From Aradus depressus (taxonomy: Eukaryota; Arthropoda; Insecta; Hemiptera; Aradidae), in NCBI GenBank assembly GCA_963662175.1, contig OY759226.1:23544446-23608445 (forward strand): a DNA stretch of 64,000 nt, given 5' to 3'. The notes beneath the pieces were generated by a model. That model was not told the DNA's origin. It saw nothing but the letters and a program-made list of their open reading frames with translations, and ran no database searches. Within the stretch, counting starts at the first letter, position 1, and each line of letters opens with the position of its first letter. A program made the position numbers and the translations under genes. Shown in pieces: positions 55,099-64,000 of the stretch.

Positions 55099-55492
55099 AG
55101 TATATATTTATATACTTATATATATATTCCGAATATATTTCTGCGATATGTATCGATATAGTGGAAAGCTAATAAAATAAATAAAAACAAACAATTAGTT
55201 TAAAATTTATATTGTTTAATTCCAAAAAATATTGGATTGAGATCAGTTTTCATCGGATCCATTTTGTGGTATTATGTAACAAATATATAAAAACTATGAT
55301 GTGGGTAGCAATGTAGGTGGTTTATAGTATATGTGGGAAATAAAAAAACAAAAATAAAAATAAATAAAATTTAATAACTGGAGTTTATATAAAGAAAACA
55401 GCTATAATCTTATATCTAAGAAGAGGGCCTTTTATTACCTGATATGGATAGTTCCCAGATCGATTCCTAGTTAATTTAATTTTTTTTTTTTA

Positions 55493-55735
55493 ACTCCCTG
55501 ACGCAAAAGGAGAGGTGTTATAAGTTTGAAGCCTTTGTCTGCGTGTGTGTGTCCGTCTGTGGCATCAGCAATACGGCTGAAGCGATTTCAAAGTGGTTTT
55601 TTTCGTTTCAAAAGATGGTATTTAGCCATGTTTGGTGAAAATCGGGTGTGCCGTTTCCAAGATCTTCAGGATCTCGGCCTCTATTACAGCTATTTTGAGA
55701 CTTTGATTTTAAGCTCAAATGTTTATAAGGCCAAG
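55493..55735 (+). repeat. Rep-E copy 2
   Basis: TGACGCAAAAGGAGAGGTGT, GTGGCATCAGCAATACGGCT, CGTTTCCAAGATCTTCAGG and TTTATAAGGCCAAGC. A C-run follows at 55736-55762. Confidence 0.68.
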
Positions 55736-55939
55736 CCCCCCCCCCCCCCCCTCCCCCCCCCCAAAAAAAAATCTCTCTTCACCAAGCTTTCAGTAAAAAA
55801 AAAAAGAATGAACAAAAAAATGTTTTTAATGTGTATTTTTTAATTTTATGTTTTTTATTTTCAATGAATAAAAACGACGGTTGAAAATCAACGGATGTCA
55901 GGGAATCTTCATATATATCGAGTTAGTTATTAGTTATTT

Positions 55940-56105
55940 TGATTCATGCCCGGGCTTTAACTACGAGGTCATATCGCCTACTACCAGAGCACTTTTTCAT
56001 AACTCTGGTAGACATGAGCCTGACTATTGGAGTTCTTCCATGTTTATTTTAGATCCCAGTTAAAATAAACAAAGGGCCCGGAAGGGTTTCGAACCCGCGA
56101 ACTTG
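55940..56105 (-). mobile_element. SINE-A copy with internal deletion
   Basis: GATTCATGCCCGGGCTTTAA, then the hairpin block to GAGCCTGACTATTGGAG, joined to ATAAAATAAAC-like GTTAAAATAAACAAAGGG and GGTTTCGAACCCGCG. Confidence 0.75.
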
Positions 56106-56124
56106 ACAAACATAGTTCAGCATT

Positions 56125-56300
56125 CCCTCCCCCCGTTGTAGAGTATAGATACGAAATTTCATATTTAAATTCAAAATCCCATAAGGACAGCACCACATGA
56201 ATTTTCAGTAAAATCGACCAAAGAGAATATGAGGGATCAGAGGGGGGATTGACTAAAAATCTCTAATAACTTCCGATGTAATATATGTATCGACAAGCCT
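56125..56300 (+). repeat. Rep-C fragment
   Basis: AGTATAGATACGAAATTTCA, CATAAGGACAGCACCACATG and CTTCCGATGTAATATATGTA. Confidence 0.65.
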
Positions 56301-56773
56301 ACAAATATTCAATGGTCAAATCCAACCGATTAATCGATAGTACTACTAGTAACATCGATTTTCTGACATTACCTAACATCCCCTATACATCGTAATGCTG
56401 AAGAAAATAAACAGATGTTTGCTAAAATATTCTTTTATATTCTCAATTCAACCCAAGTTTTTTTTTTATTATTGTTTTTTTTTTATAATAAACGTGAACT
56501 TTATTTATTACAAAAAGAAAAGTCTTGTGTAGAACGATTTTTACTTCGGCAAGAACAAAGCCATGAGATATTTAATATAATATTGAAAAAAAATAATAAA
56601 AAAAATACTGGTATATTTTTAAAGGAACCTGTCAAAATGAGACAGAATAAGGAAAAATTGTTATAAAAAAATTGACAAATAGTTTTTTCGTTAAAGTGAG
56701 AAAAAACTCACCAGCCAGACCTTGTTTTCACATTATGTGAAAGCGAACAGTCATTTTATGGAAACAGACTCCG
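56301..56773. other. No gene; AT-rich
   Basis: Poly-T/poly-A runs. The 83-codon ORF at 56415-56666 is Phe/Lys low complexity. Confidence 0.4.
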
Positions 56774-57020
56774 CTATTTTATCTGGGAGGTAAAATAAAC
56801 TTAAGCACGCCGTCCTTCGGATGGGACGTTATGTACCAAGCCTATACGGTTTCAGGTATTCGTTAAAGACCCCTGCCCAAGGTGAATAAAAATGTAGGGT
56901 AAGCAAAATTTAGGACTTCCACAGTAGAGTGAGCTCATGTCCACCAGAGAGACGAAAGAGCGCTCTGGTAGTAGGCGATATGATCTCGTAGTTAAAGCCC
57001 GGGCATGAGTCATAATAACT
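56774..57020 (+). mobile_element. SINE-A copy, 5'-truncated
   Basis: TATTTTATCTGGGAGGTAAA to GAGTCATAATAACTAAC. Confidence 0.82.
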
Positions 57021-57061
57021 AACTATATTTTTGAAGAATACACCTTGAAAACAGTTTAAAA

Positions 57062-57153
57062 ATCTTGAGCACGCCGTCCTTCGGATGGGACGTCAATGGC
57101 TCCGAGCCTGTGCGATATCAGATATTCGTTAAAGACCCCTCCCTAGTCTTTAA
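57062..57153 (+). mobile_element. SINE-A fragment
   Basis: CTTGAGCACGCCGTCCTTCG to GATATTCGTTAAAGACCCC. Confidence 0.72.
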
Positions 57154-57679
57154 CTTCCCCAGCTAGAAGTTGACGAAGGAAGTTTTCCAATAGCTCCGAA
57201 ATTCAATGTTTTTTATAAATATTTTATTTATATTTAATATATTTTATTTATATATTTTTTAAATATTTTAAAAATAATATTCTGTATTCAAAAATTGGAA
57301 AGTTATTGTTTCGGGGCAGCCGAGGTAACTAAATGTGGGTTCTCTTGTCCTTAGAATAGAATCACTGTGGAGATATCCCTTTGGAACACCGCCTCCAGTA
57401 AGAGGTGTGACACGTGTGTCTGGATAACGTGCTATACGAGCCAGCTATAGCTCCAAACTAGGTGGATGGGAGCTGCTAGCCAGCAATAGTGATCTAAATA
57501 CGAGTAAATGGCAACAAGGCTCCCCTACTACATTGCATGTCTCTCTAATCTACAATTTCCTAGAGGCTGATATAGGTCAACAGACACATTCTTCGGGAAT
57601 CAGCGATCCGATATAGCGATAGAATCTCCCTACAGAGGTACAAGAATCTGAAAAATTACTACTGAATAAAACACTTAAA
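57154..57679. other. Unclassified, no gene seen
   Basis: 57310-57640 is GC-richer without stop-free splice-bounded stretches that I can defend. Confidence 0.3.
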
Positions 57680-57900
57680 TACCTTCAGATTTGATTGAAC
57701 TTTTTTTGCAAATTTAGAAAAATTTAATGGCATCTCAGAATTATATATTTAAAAGAATTCAAATGAAGTAATTATTCATTAAAATTTTCTTAAAAACGTG
57801 GACTTTCTCCAAAACTTTCTTGCATTGCATTTTTATTAGGGCCCTTTTCGTTAATTTAGTAGAAGATCAGCAAACAATTTCTACAGGCGGTGTGATAATA
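57680..57900 (-). repeat. Rep-F copy
   Basis: TTTGATTGAACTTTTTTTGC, TTTTATTAGGGCCCTTTTCG and AACAATTTCTACAGG. Confidence 0.68.
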
Positions 57901-57917
57901 TTATTTATTATTTATTT

Positions 57918-58185
57918 AGAGATGTTTTCGCCAGAGATCTTGTCGAAGTTCTTTGTATAATACTACTGAATAAGGCACTTAGAACGAGTCAAAAATTCCA
58001 TTATATTTATATAAAAGACACAATATATTTCGCTGGTTAGACCATTGTCAAGTGACAACGCTCTAACCAGCGAAATATATTGTGTATTTTATATAAATAT
58101 AGTGGAATTTTTGACTCTTTCTAAGTGTTTTATTTAGTAGTATTTACAATGAACTTCCACAAGATCTCTGGCGAAAACATCTCTA
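57918..58185. repeat. Large palindrome, ~125-bp arms, 20-base loop
   Basis: Left arm 57918-58043 (GAGATGTTTTCGCCAGAGAT ... CGCTGGTTAGA), right arm 58064-58185 (TCTAACCAGCG ... ATCTCTGGCGAAAACATCTC). A few mismatches. The loop reads CCATTGTCAAGTGACAACGC. Confidence 0.9.
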
Positions 58186-58337
58186 ATCTGAAAAATTAGT
58201 TTTGAATTAAGTTTTTATAAACGTAACGGTAACATTATTTATATTACATTCAAATGGTATTGGTATCATTAAAAAGAACATAATCCAAAAAACAATTGAA
58301 TAAATAAAATAAAACATCAATAAATATAAAATACAAA

Positions 58338-58655
58338 AGCGTGCTTAACTTCTGAGCTCAAGATCGTGGGTTCGTAGCCCGACCGAGGCCCTTAGTTTAT
58401 TTTATCTGGGAGGTAAAATAAACTTAAGCACGCCGTCCTTCGGATGGGACGTTAAGCGATGGTCCCGAGCCTGTACGATGTCAGGTACTCGTTAAAGACC
58501 CCTACCCTAGATGAATAAAAATTTAGGGTAGGCAAAATTTAGGACTCCCACAGTAGAATCGGGCTCATGTCCACCAGAGTGACGAAAGAGCGCTCTGATA
58601 GTAGGCGATATGACCTCGTAGTTAAAGCCCGGGCATGAGTCATAAAACCTAACCT
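58338..58655 (+). mobile_element. SINE-A copy, slightly 5'-truncated
   Basis: Starts at AGCGTGCTTAACTTCTGAGC within the tRNA-like head and ends AAAACCTAACCT. Nearly identical to 11390-11734 otherwise. Confidence 0.9.
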
Positions 58656-59083
58656 AAATAAACAAATTAGCAATTTAAAATTTCAATGGACATTGTTATT
58701 TTTTGTATTTTTTATTTATTAGCATTTATGCATTTGTTTTTTGAATTATGTTCTTTTGAATGTTTTATCAGGCTTTCTAATGATGAGGGCAACCTAGAAA
58801 GTCGGCTAACCTAAAATAAATTAATAACATTTCTGAGAGGTCATTATTATTAATATTATTATTTATTTTTTTCTTATCTTAGAATTTATTCATAGAGAAA
58901 AACAGTTGACAATGAATCAAGTGCACACACTGCCTCAGATTGAATTAATAGATGTCGTTTTCTCAAAATTTGCTTATAAAATATGGTAGATACATTATAT
59001 CTTATATTATTTATATTTGATAAATTAGTTCTAATTATCCAAGCTATAATACTAAATATAACCAGAGAAATAGAAAGTTTGTT
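58656..59083. other. No gene; relative of the 35053-35534 arm
   Basis: CTAATGATGAGGGCAACCTA then GAAAGTCGGC at about 58778-58805 repeats the arm phrase of 35452-35480. The rest is AT-rich. Confidence 0.45.
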
Positions 59084-59308
59084 ATTGTGATTCATGTCCG
59101 GCCTACTACCAGAGCGCTCTTTCGTTGAGCGCGCTTTGACTCTACTCTCGGAATCCTAAATTTTGCTTACCCAGTTACCGAGTACCTGACATTGCACAGG
59201 CTCGGAACCATCGCTTAACGACCGCAGGACGGCATGCTCAAGTGTTTTTTTACCAGCCATCTTGTGCTCAGTAGGCTAGCACCTTACCTCTGAGCTACCG
59301 GCGCCCTC
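59084..59308 (-). mobile_element. SINE-A copy, old
   Basis: TTGTGATTCATGTCCGGCC to GAGCTACCGGCGCCCTC with several deletions. Confidence 0.75.
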
Positions 59309-60239
59309 CACAGAAAAAAAAAAATATATATATAAGTTCTTGTTGAACGCCAAGATAGAGGAAGACTTCTTGCACTAATTGGCAAAGAAACAGAGCACAG
59401 AATCTCATCAGGCCTGCCTCGCTACGACTTGTACACGCATGATAATGTATATACTTATACATAAATATGTATATTCTTATATAAAAAATATATAAATTAT
59501 ATAGAAGTTTGAAAAGGATAACGTAGGTGAACTTGGACAAGAGAAAAAAAATATATACAAAAAAATAATTAACAGAGCGGAAATATTCATACAACCTTCT
59601 TACAAGAGAGAAACTAGCGCTAGCGGCGTAATATGAAGTTATTTATTTTACTTCCGTAGATATACCAAGTATATATATATATATATTAGGGTGTATCGAT
59701 AATTTTTTTTTTTTGAGCCGGCTATGGTTTAAAATGAAAGATCTTATCATAAATAACTCACCAGAATTTTTTTACTATTTTTTCCCAATGTACAGATGGC
59801 GCACCGATCGCTTGAAAATGCCATTTTTTACACTGTTTCATTTCTAAACCTTGCTAATTTTTTGTAGCTTGGACGATATTTCCTGCTATTTTTACACAAA
59901 CAGCCCACAACAATATGCAGCCAATTTCACGACGTATTAATTGATTTTTATCTGCAATCTATTGCTGCATAAAAAATTATGAATAACTATCATTATTTTA
60001 ATTAAATATATAATTTTATATTTATTTCATATTTTTAGCTATTCTAATGATTTTTTTGTAATTTTCTTGTAAAAAAAATACAGAACGAAAATCTAAAAAC
60101 GAAAGGAAATGAAAAAAACAGTAAAATTCTATGTTTTTATAACGTTTTATCATTTTTGATGAATTTTGAGATGAAACATTGTTGGAAACAAAATTTTATT
60201 TCGTTTGTGAGCAAAAATTGGTTATTATTTCTAATACTC
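59309..60239. other. No gene; AT-rich
   Basis: AT-rich with TTAGGGTGTATCGATAATT at about 59687. Nothing else recognised. Confidence 0.35.
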
Positions 60240-60460
60240 TTCCCTTGAGTCGATTTAGCTGAAAAATAATATGTGTCATCGTTAGAGCGTTCTAGATTCC
60301 CACATAAAAATTCGTGTCAATACATTCGTTCTATCGGGAGTTATCGGAATCTCAGAAAGACACACACAGAAATTCACATGAAATTTCGTTGAAAACTCCG
60401 CATCGAATTTTTGACCGATTATATAACTTCCCCTATACTTCGTATTGCTGGGGAAAGAAA
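60240..60460 (-). repeat. Rep-C inner half
   Basis: GAGTCGATTTAGCTGAAAAA, TTCTATCGGGAGTTATCGG and the inner end ACTTCGTATTGCTGGGGAAA. Confidence 0.78.
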
Positions 60461-60689
60461 AATAACAAAAAAATAACTAACTTCAACTTTACAGACAGAC
60501 TGAAGAAGTCATGCAATACAGGAAATGTAAGTACATGAAACAGTTAATGTATCTTAAGACAGAATACAGGAAATCGTTATTTTAAAATTTAAATTTAAAA
60601 AAAAAAAAAAAAAAAATTGACTTGTTTTTTCGCTTCATTAAGTGATATCTTAACTTCTTAAAAGCTTCAATCGACTCTTGAAATTCTAT

Positions 60690-61150
60690 AGATTAGCCTG
60701 ATCGATTAGGTTTGGAGGGAGAGCGAAAACTATTAATTCTGGGGAAGTACATTGCTGGTGATTCATCTCCAAGTATATGAAGTATAGAAGAAGTTATATA
60801 ATCGGTTCTGAAATTCGATATCGAATATTCAATAGAAATTTATAAATTCCGACCCAGATTCAAAAAAAAAAAAAAAAATAGAAATAAATAACGCTAAATC
60901 ACCGGAAATGTACTTCCCCATAATTAATCTTTAAACAATGAAAACTTATAATAAATTTTCATTTTTAGTAACAGTCAGGGGGTCGGAAAACACAAAATTC
61001 AAGGTGAAAACATTTCTGACTACTCGTCAGTGAACACGATAACTCACGATAGAATGAATGTATTGACAAAAAATTTTTAATGTAAATTTAAAAACTCATA
61101 AGGACGACACCTATTAATTTTCAGCGGAATTGACCGAAGAGAAAAGTCAG
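60690..61150 (+). repeat. Rep-C pieces
   Basis: Outer end 60690-60770 (GGAGGGAGAGCGAAAACTAT, GGGGAAGTACATTGCTGG), then an inner end 60770-60860 and units at 60970-61150 (GATAGAATGAATGTATTGAC). Confidence 0.7.
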
Positions 61151-62334
61151 AGGCGAAACACAAAATTTAGAATGATTCAGAAGTCCGTATGGGTAATTCC
61201 ATATGAACACGACATGACGGCCCACATCACGACTTTGAAAATGAAAAGTGACCTCATTTTTCGATACTTTAGACACAAACAAACAAAAAATCGCCATAAG
61301 AATTTGAAAAATTGCTTTTTAACGATTTTTCTTAGGGATAAAATATTTTCGTTCCCAAATGAACCATTTTACATGAAAAAAAAAGTAGGGATATAGTTTC
61401 TTGTTGGAAATTTTCCAAAGAATTCAACATTTTTTTCAAAATTCATAAATGAATCGATGTTTTTAGTGAAAAATCACTTTTTTTTTTCAAAAAGTCGACT
61501 TTTTTTTTGATTCAATATATGTCAGAAGTTCATGGATAAAAATTTAAGTTTGAGGTCTCAAATTACTTGTGAGTATCCCCACTAAAAAACGCACAATCAA
61601 TTTTTTTGGGTATCCTACTTGTTTTAACTTTACACCAAAATTCATTTGTTAAATTTATCAACACGTTAAATCAAATGTTTATAATATACAGGGTGATTCC
61701 TTCGCAACTTTAAAAAAAAATTTGGGTGAAACTAGACCGAAAATCTAGTAGAATGCCGCCAACCGCACCTTTCTATCTCAATCCGTTGCCGAGATATGAT
61801 TTTTTAAAGGTTTCTTCGAGAAAACCATGTTTTTTGCCATCAAGTCCCACATTTCACCCCTTTAAATCAACTTTTGACCACATTTTCGGAATCAGCGTTA
61901 AATTTATCTATTTATTGATTTGTAGCCCAAACTTGATTGGTTTTTGAAGGGAGAGCGAAAACTTATTTGAATCATTCATTCTGGGGAAGTACATTGCCGG
62001 GGAATTCTCTTAATTTTTTTAACGGTACGGAAAAATCAAAATTTCAAAAAAATTCGAATTGATTGCCTTTCTTAGTAGGTTACATTATTGCTGGTTCGGC
62101 ATAATTATATAAAGATCTATTAAAATAATCTTCAGTCGTCTGCGTTGATAACAGCGCTTATAAGACATATTCCGTAGAACGTTTTCAATAAGATGAATGA
62201 ATAGTCAGTGTTCATTTATACGCAATCGCCATCTCAGCCAAATGAAGTAAATTCATATATAGATAGCGCTGGCGGCACTTCAGATTCACCATTTTTTTTT
62301 TTTCTATCTTTTATTCTTTAGCTAAAGATATATA
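61151..62334. other. No gene; possible repeat start at 61690
   Basis: TACAGGGTGATTCCTTCGCA near 61688 resembles the ends of many arthropod elements. A Rep-C outer end (GGGAGAGCGAAAACTTATTT) lies at 61948-62000. Confidence 0.4.
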
Positions 62335-62926
62335 CAGTAGTTATAGTCTATAAGTCGAACATCAAGGGAGACGCCAAAAAATTCGAGTTATAGAGTTTTC
62401 GACTTATGGAGGATTTCGATTCGACTTGTAGAGGTTAAGATTCATTCTAACTAATTTTGAGTTAGAGAGGTGAAATAAATAAAAATTCAAGTTACAGAGG
62501 TAACAAACATATTTATATTTATTATAAATAAACATTATTTCAAAACATCCATAAAATAAAAAATACGTAGTATATGTAGGTATTAAAAAAAGTCAGTAAT
62601 TTTTTTATGCTTTACATAATTGGTAATCCTATTTATTGTATACTCCTAAATTTTTCTTCGAGCGGTAATAAGTTTCAAAAAATCGAGTTGTAAAGGTTGT
62701 AAAATAAAAATTGCTATGTTCGAGATACAGAGGTCCAATTTATTTTTTGAGTTATAGAGGGAAAATATGTACCAAAATGGCTTGTAGGGACTGATTATTT
62801 CGACTAATAGAGGGTTGAGATTTCGAGTAATGGAGGTTTTGGGGCTTGAAGGGAAAGGAGCAAAACTCTTTTTCGCGTTTTGGAGGTTTTCGACTTATCG
62901 AGGTTCGACTTAAAGAGGTTCTACTG
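62335..62926. mobile_element. pogo/Tigger-like MITE with internal TCGA...AGAGGT repeats
   Basis: Left end CAGTAGTTATAGTCTATAAG and, on the minus strand from the right end, CAGTAGAACCTCTTTAAGTC. Flanked by TA at 62333-62334 and 62927-62928. The interior repeats variants of GAGTTATAGAGGT many times, pointing inward from both ends. No transposase ORF. Confidence 0.7.
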
Positions 62927-63104
62927 TATTTTACTTAGGAAACCAAAACGAAGTATAAGTGAAGTTAAGTTATTGCTTTGAAATTAATGCTACTTTTCAC
63001 CGAAATTTAAAATTTTTCGAGCTCTGTCAATCTATTGCGGCCAAAATTACTAGTCGAAAATAATGAAATCGCAAAAATTGTAGAGTAAAAAAGTCTTGGT
63101 GAAT

Positions 63105-63270
63105 CACCGCCAAGGTATTTTCTCAGCGCGAATTAATCAACTATTTTTTCGCTGTGCCTTCATCATCAAACGCCCGGGTGTCGTCTTTATGGGGATATAT
63201 TACACATACAAAATTTCGGGTATATTTACTTCTATCGGTAGTTATCGTGTTCACAGAAAACAAAAATACA
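63105..63270 (-). repeat. Rep-C copy, both ends, interior deleted
   Basis: GTGAATCACCGCCAAGGTAT, CGCCCGGGTGTCGTC, ACTTCTATCGGTAGTTATCG. A SINE follows immediately. Confidence 0.72.
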
Positions 63271-63281
63271 GATAGACAGGC

Positions 63282-63555
63282 GAGAGCGCCGGTAGCTCAA
63301 GAGTATGCTTACTGAGCTCAAATTCGCGGGTTCGAAACCCGGCCGAGGCACTTAGTATATTTGGGATGGGTCGTTAAGCGATGGTCTCGAGCCTGTACCA
63401 TGTCAGATACTCGTTAAAGACCCCTTTCAGTAGAATAAGCGAAATTTAGGACTCCAATTGTTGAGTCGGGCTTATGTCCACCAGAGTGACGAAAGAGCGC
63501 TCTGGTAGTAGGCGATATGACCTCGTAGTTAAAACCCGATCATGTGATAATAACT
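63282..63555 (+). mobile_element. SINE-A copy, older subfamily
   Basis: GAGAGCGCCGGTAGCTCAAG, B box GGGTTCGAAACCC, hairpin block, tail GTGATAATAAC. Confidence 0.85.
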
Positions 63556-63596
63556 ACTAACGGAAAGGCAGGCATTTTTTTTTTATTTTTGTAATT

Positions 63597-63804
63597 ACGG
63601 CCGTCCTTGAGATGGGATGTTAAGCAATGGTCCCGAGCCTGCACCATGTCAGGTACTCGTTAAAGACCTCTTTCTACTCTAGATGAATTTAGAGTAAGCA
63701 ACATTTAGGATTCCAATTGTAGAGTCGGGCTTATGTCCACCAGAGTGACGAAAGAGCGCTCTGGTAGTAGGCGATATGACCTTGTAGTTAAAGCCCGGGC
63801 ATGA
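63597..63804 (+). mobile_element. SINE-A copy, 5'-truncated
   Basis: ACGGCCGTCCTTGAGATGGG to AAAGCCCGGGCATGAAAC. Confidence 0.8.
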
Positions 63805-63895
63805 AACTTTTAGCTTTCCTTAAAAATCAGATTGGATCAACAGAAACAAAATTATTGCGCACAATGTGCAATAAATACTGGCATTAATGTTATAA

Positions 63896-64000
63896 GTAGC
63901 TCAAGATGGCGGGTTCGAAACCCGGCCGAGTCGGTCCCGAGCCTGTACGTCAGGTATTCGTAAAGACCCTACCCTAGGTCGATAAACATTTAGAGCTCCC
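63896..64000 (+). mobile_element. SINE-A copy running off the window edge
   Basis: AGCTCAAGATGGCGGGTTCG, then a deletion to GGTCCCGAGCCTGTACG. The 3' end lies beyond the window. Confidence 0.75.

Overview
The window is a gene-poor, AT-rich, repeat-saturated stretch of an animal nuclear genome, most likely an insect. The reasons are one coding exon of a Spitz/Keren-type EGF-receptor ligand, tRNA-derived SINEs whose 3' tails are short runs of AACCT/AGGTT (the insect telomere unit TTAGG), LINE, MITE and satellite debris, and no bacterial-style gene packing. I cannot name the order or species from sequence alone.

Host coding content is small. The only exon I recognise with confidence is at 5576-5753 on the minus strand. 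It has AG/GT splice borders, carries cysteines 1 to 4 of an EGF domain, and ends in a phase-2 intron between C4 and C5. The 3' exon(s) should lie at lower coordinates, probably outside the window, and the 5' exons at higher coordinates. Much of the window may therefore be intron of this gene. Weaker exon or gene-start candidates are at 14573-14770, 15509-15607, 16350-16575 (plus) and 46921-47070, 52134-52421 (minus).

The rest is mobile or tandem DNA, named here for this window only. SINE-A: about 35 copies of a ~340 bp tRNA-derived SINE, several with 12-14 bp target-site duplications. SINE-B: a second tRNA-like SINE. Rep-C: the most abundant repeat, about 30 degenerate copies, ending in GGGGAAGTA-type ends and prone to long poly-G/poly-C runs. 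Rep-D: about 450-900 bp, with a hammerhead-like CTGATGA/hairpin/GAAAC phrase. Rep-E, Rep-F and Rep-G: smaller families. There are also two LINE 3'-end remnants and a possible third, a PIF/Harbinger-like MITE (31762-32392) and a pogo/Tigger-like MITE (62335-62926).

Tandem DNA is dominated by a 160-bp satellite at 35922-40055 (26 units, homogeneous inside, divergent at the right edge). Smaller arrays lie at 8449-8930 (~24 bp), 21180-21385 (~43 bp), 40560-41160 (~126-171 bp), 44398-44880 (123 bp) and 45000-45476 (29 bp). Large inverted repeats occur at 9042-9255, 35053-35534, 46368-46657 and 57918-58185.

The observations most worth a second look are the EGF-ligand exon, the recurrence of hammerhead-like phrases in several unrelated repeat families (often inside fold-backs), and the telomere-like tail of SINE-A.
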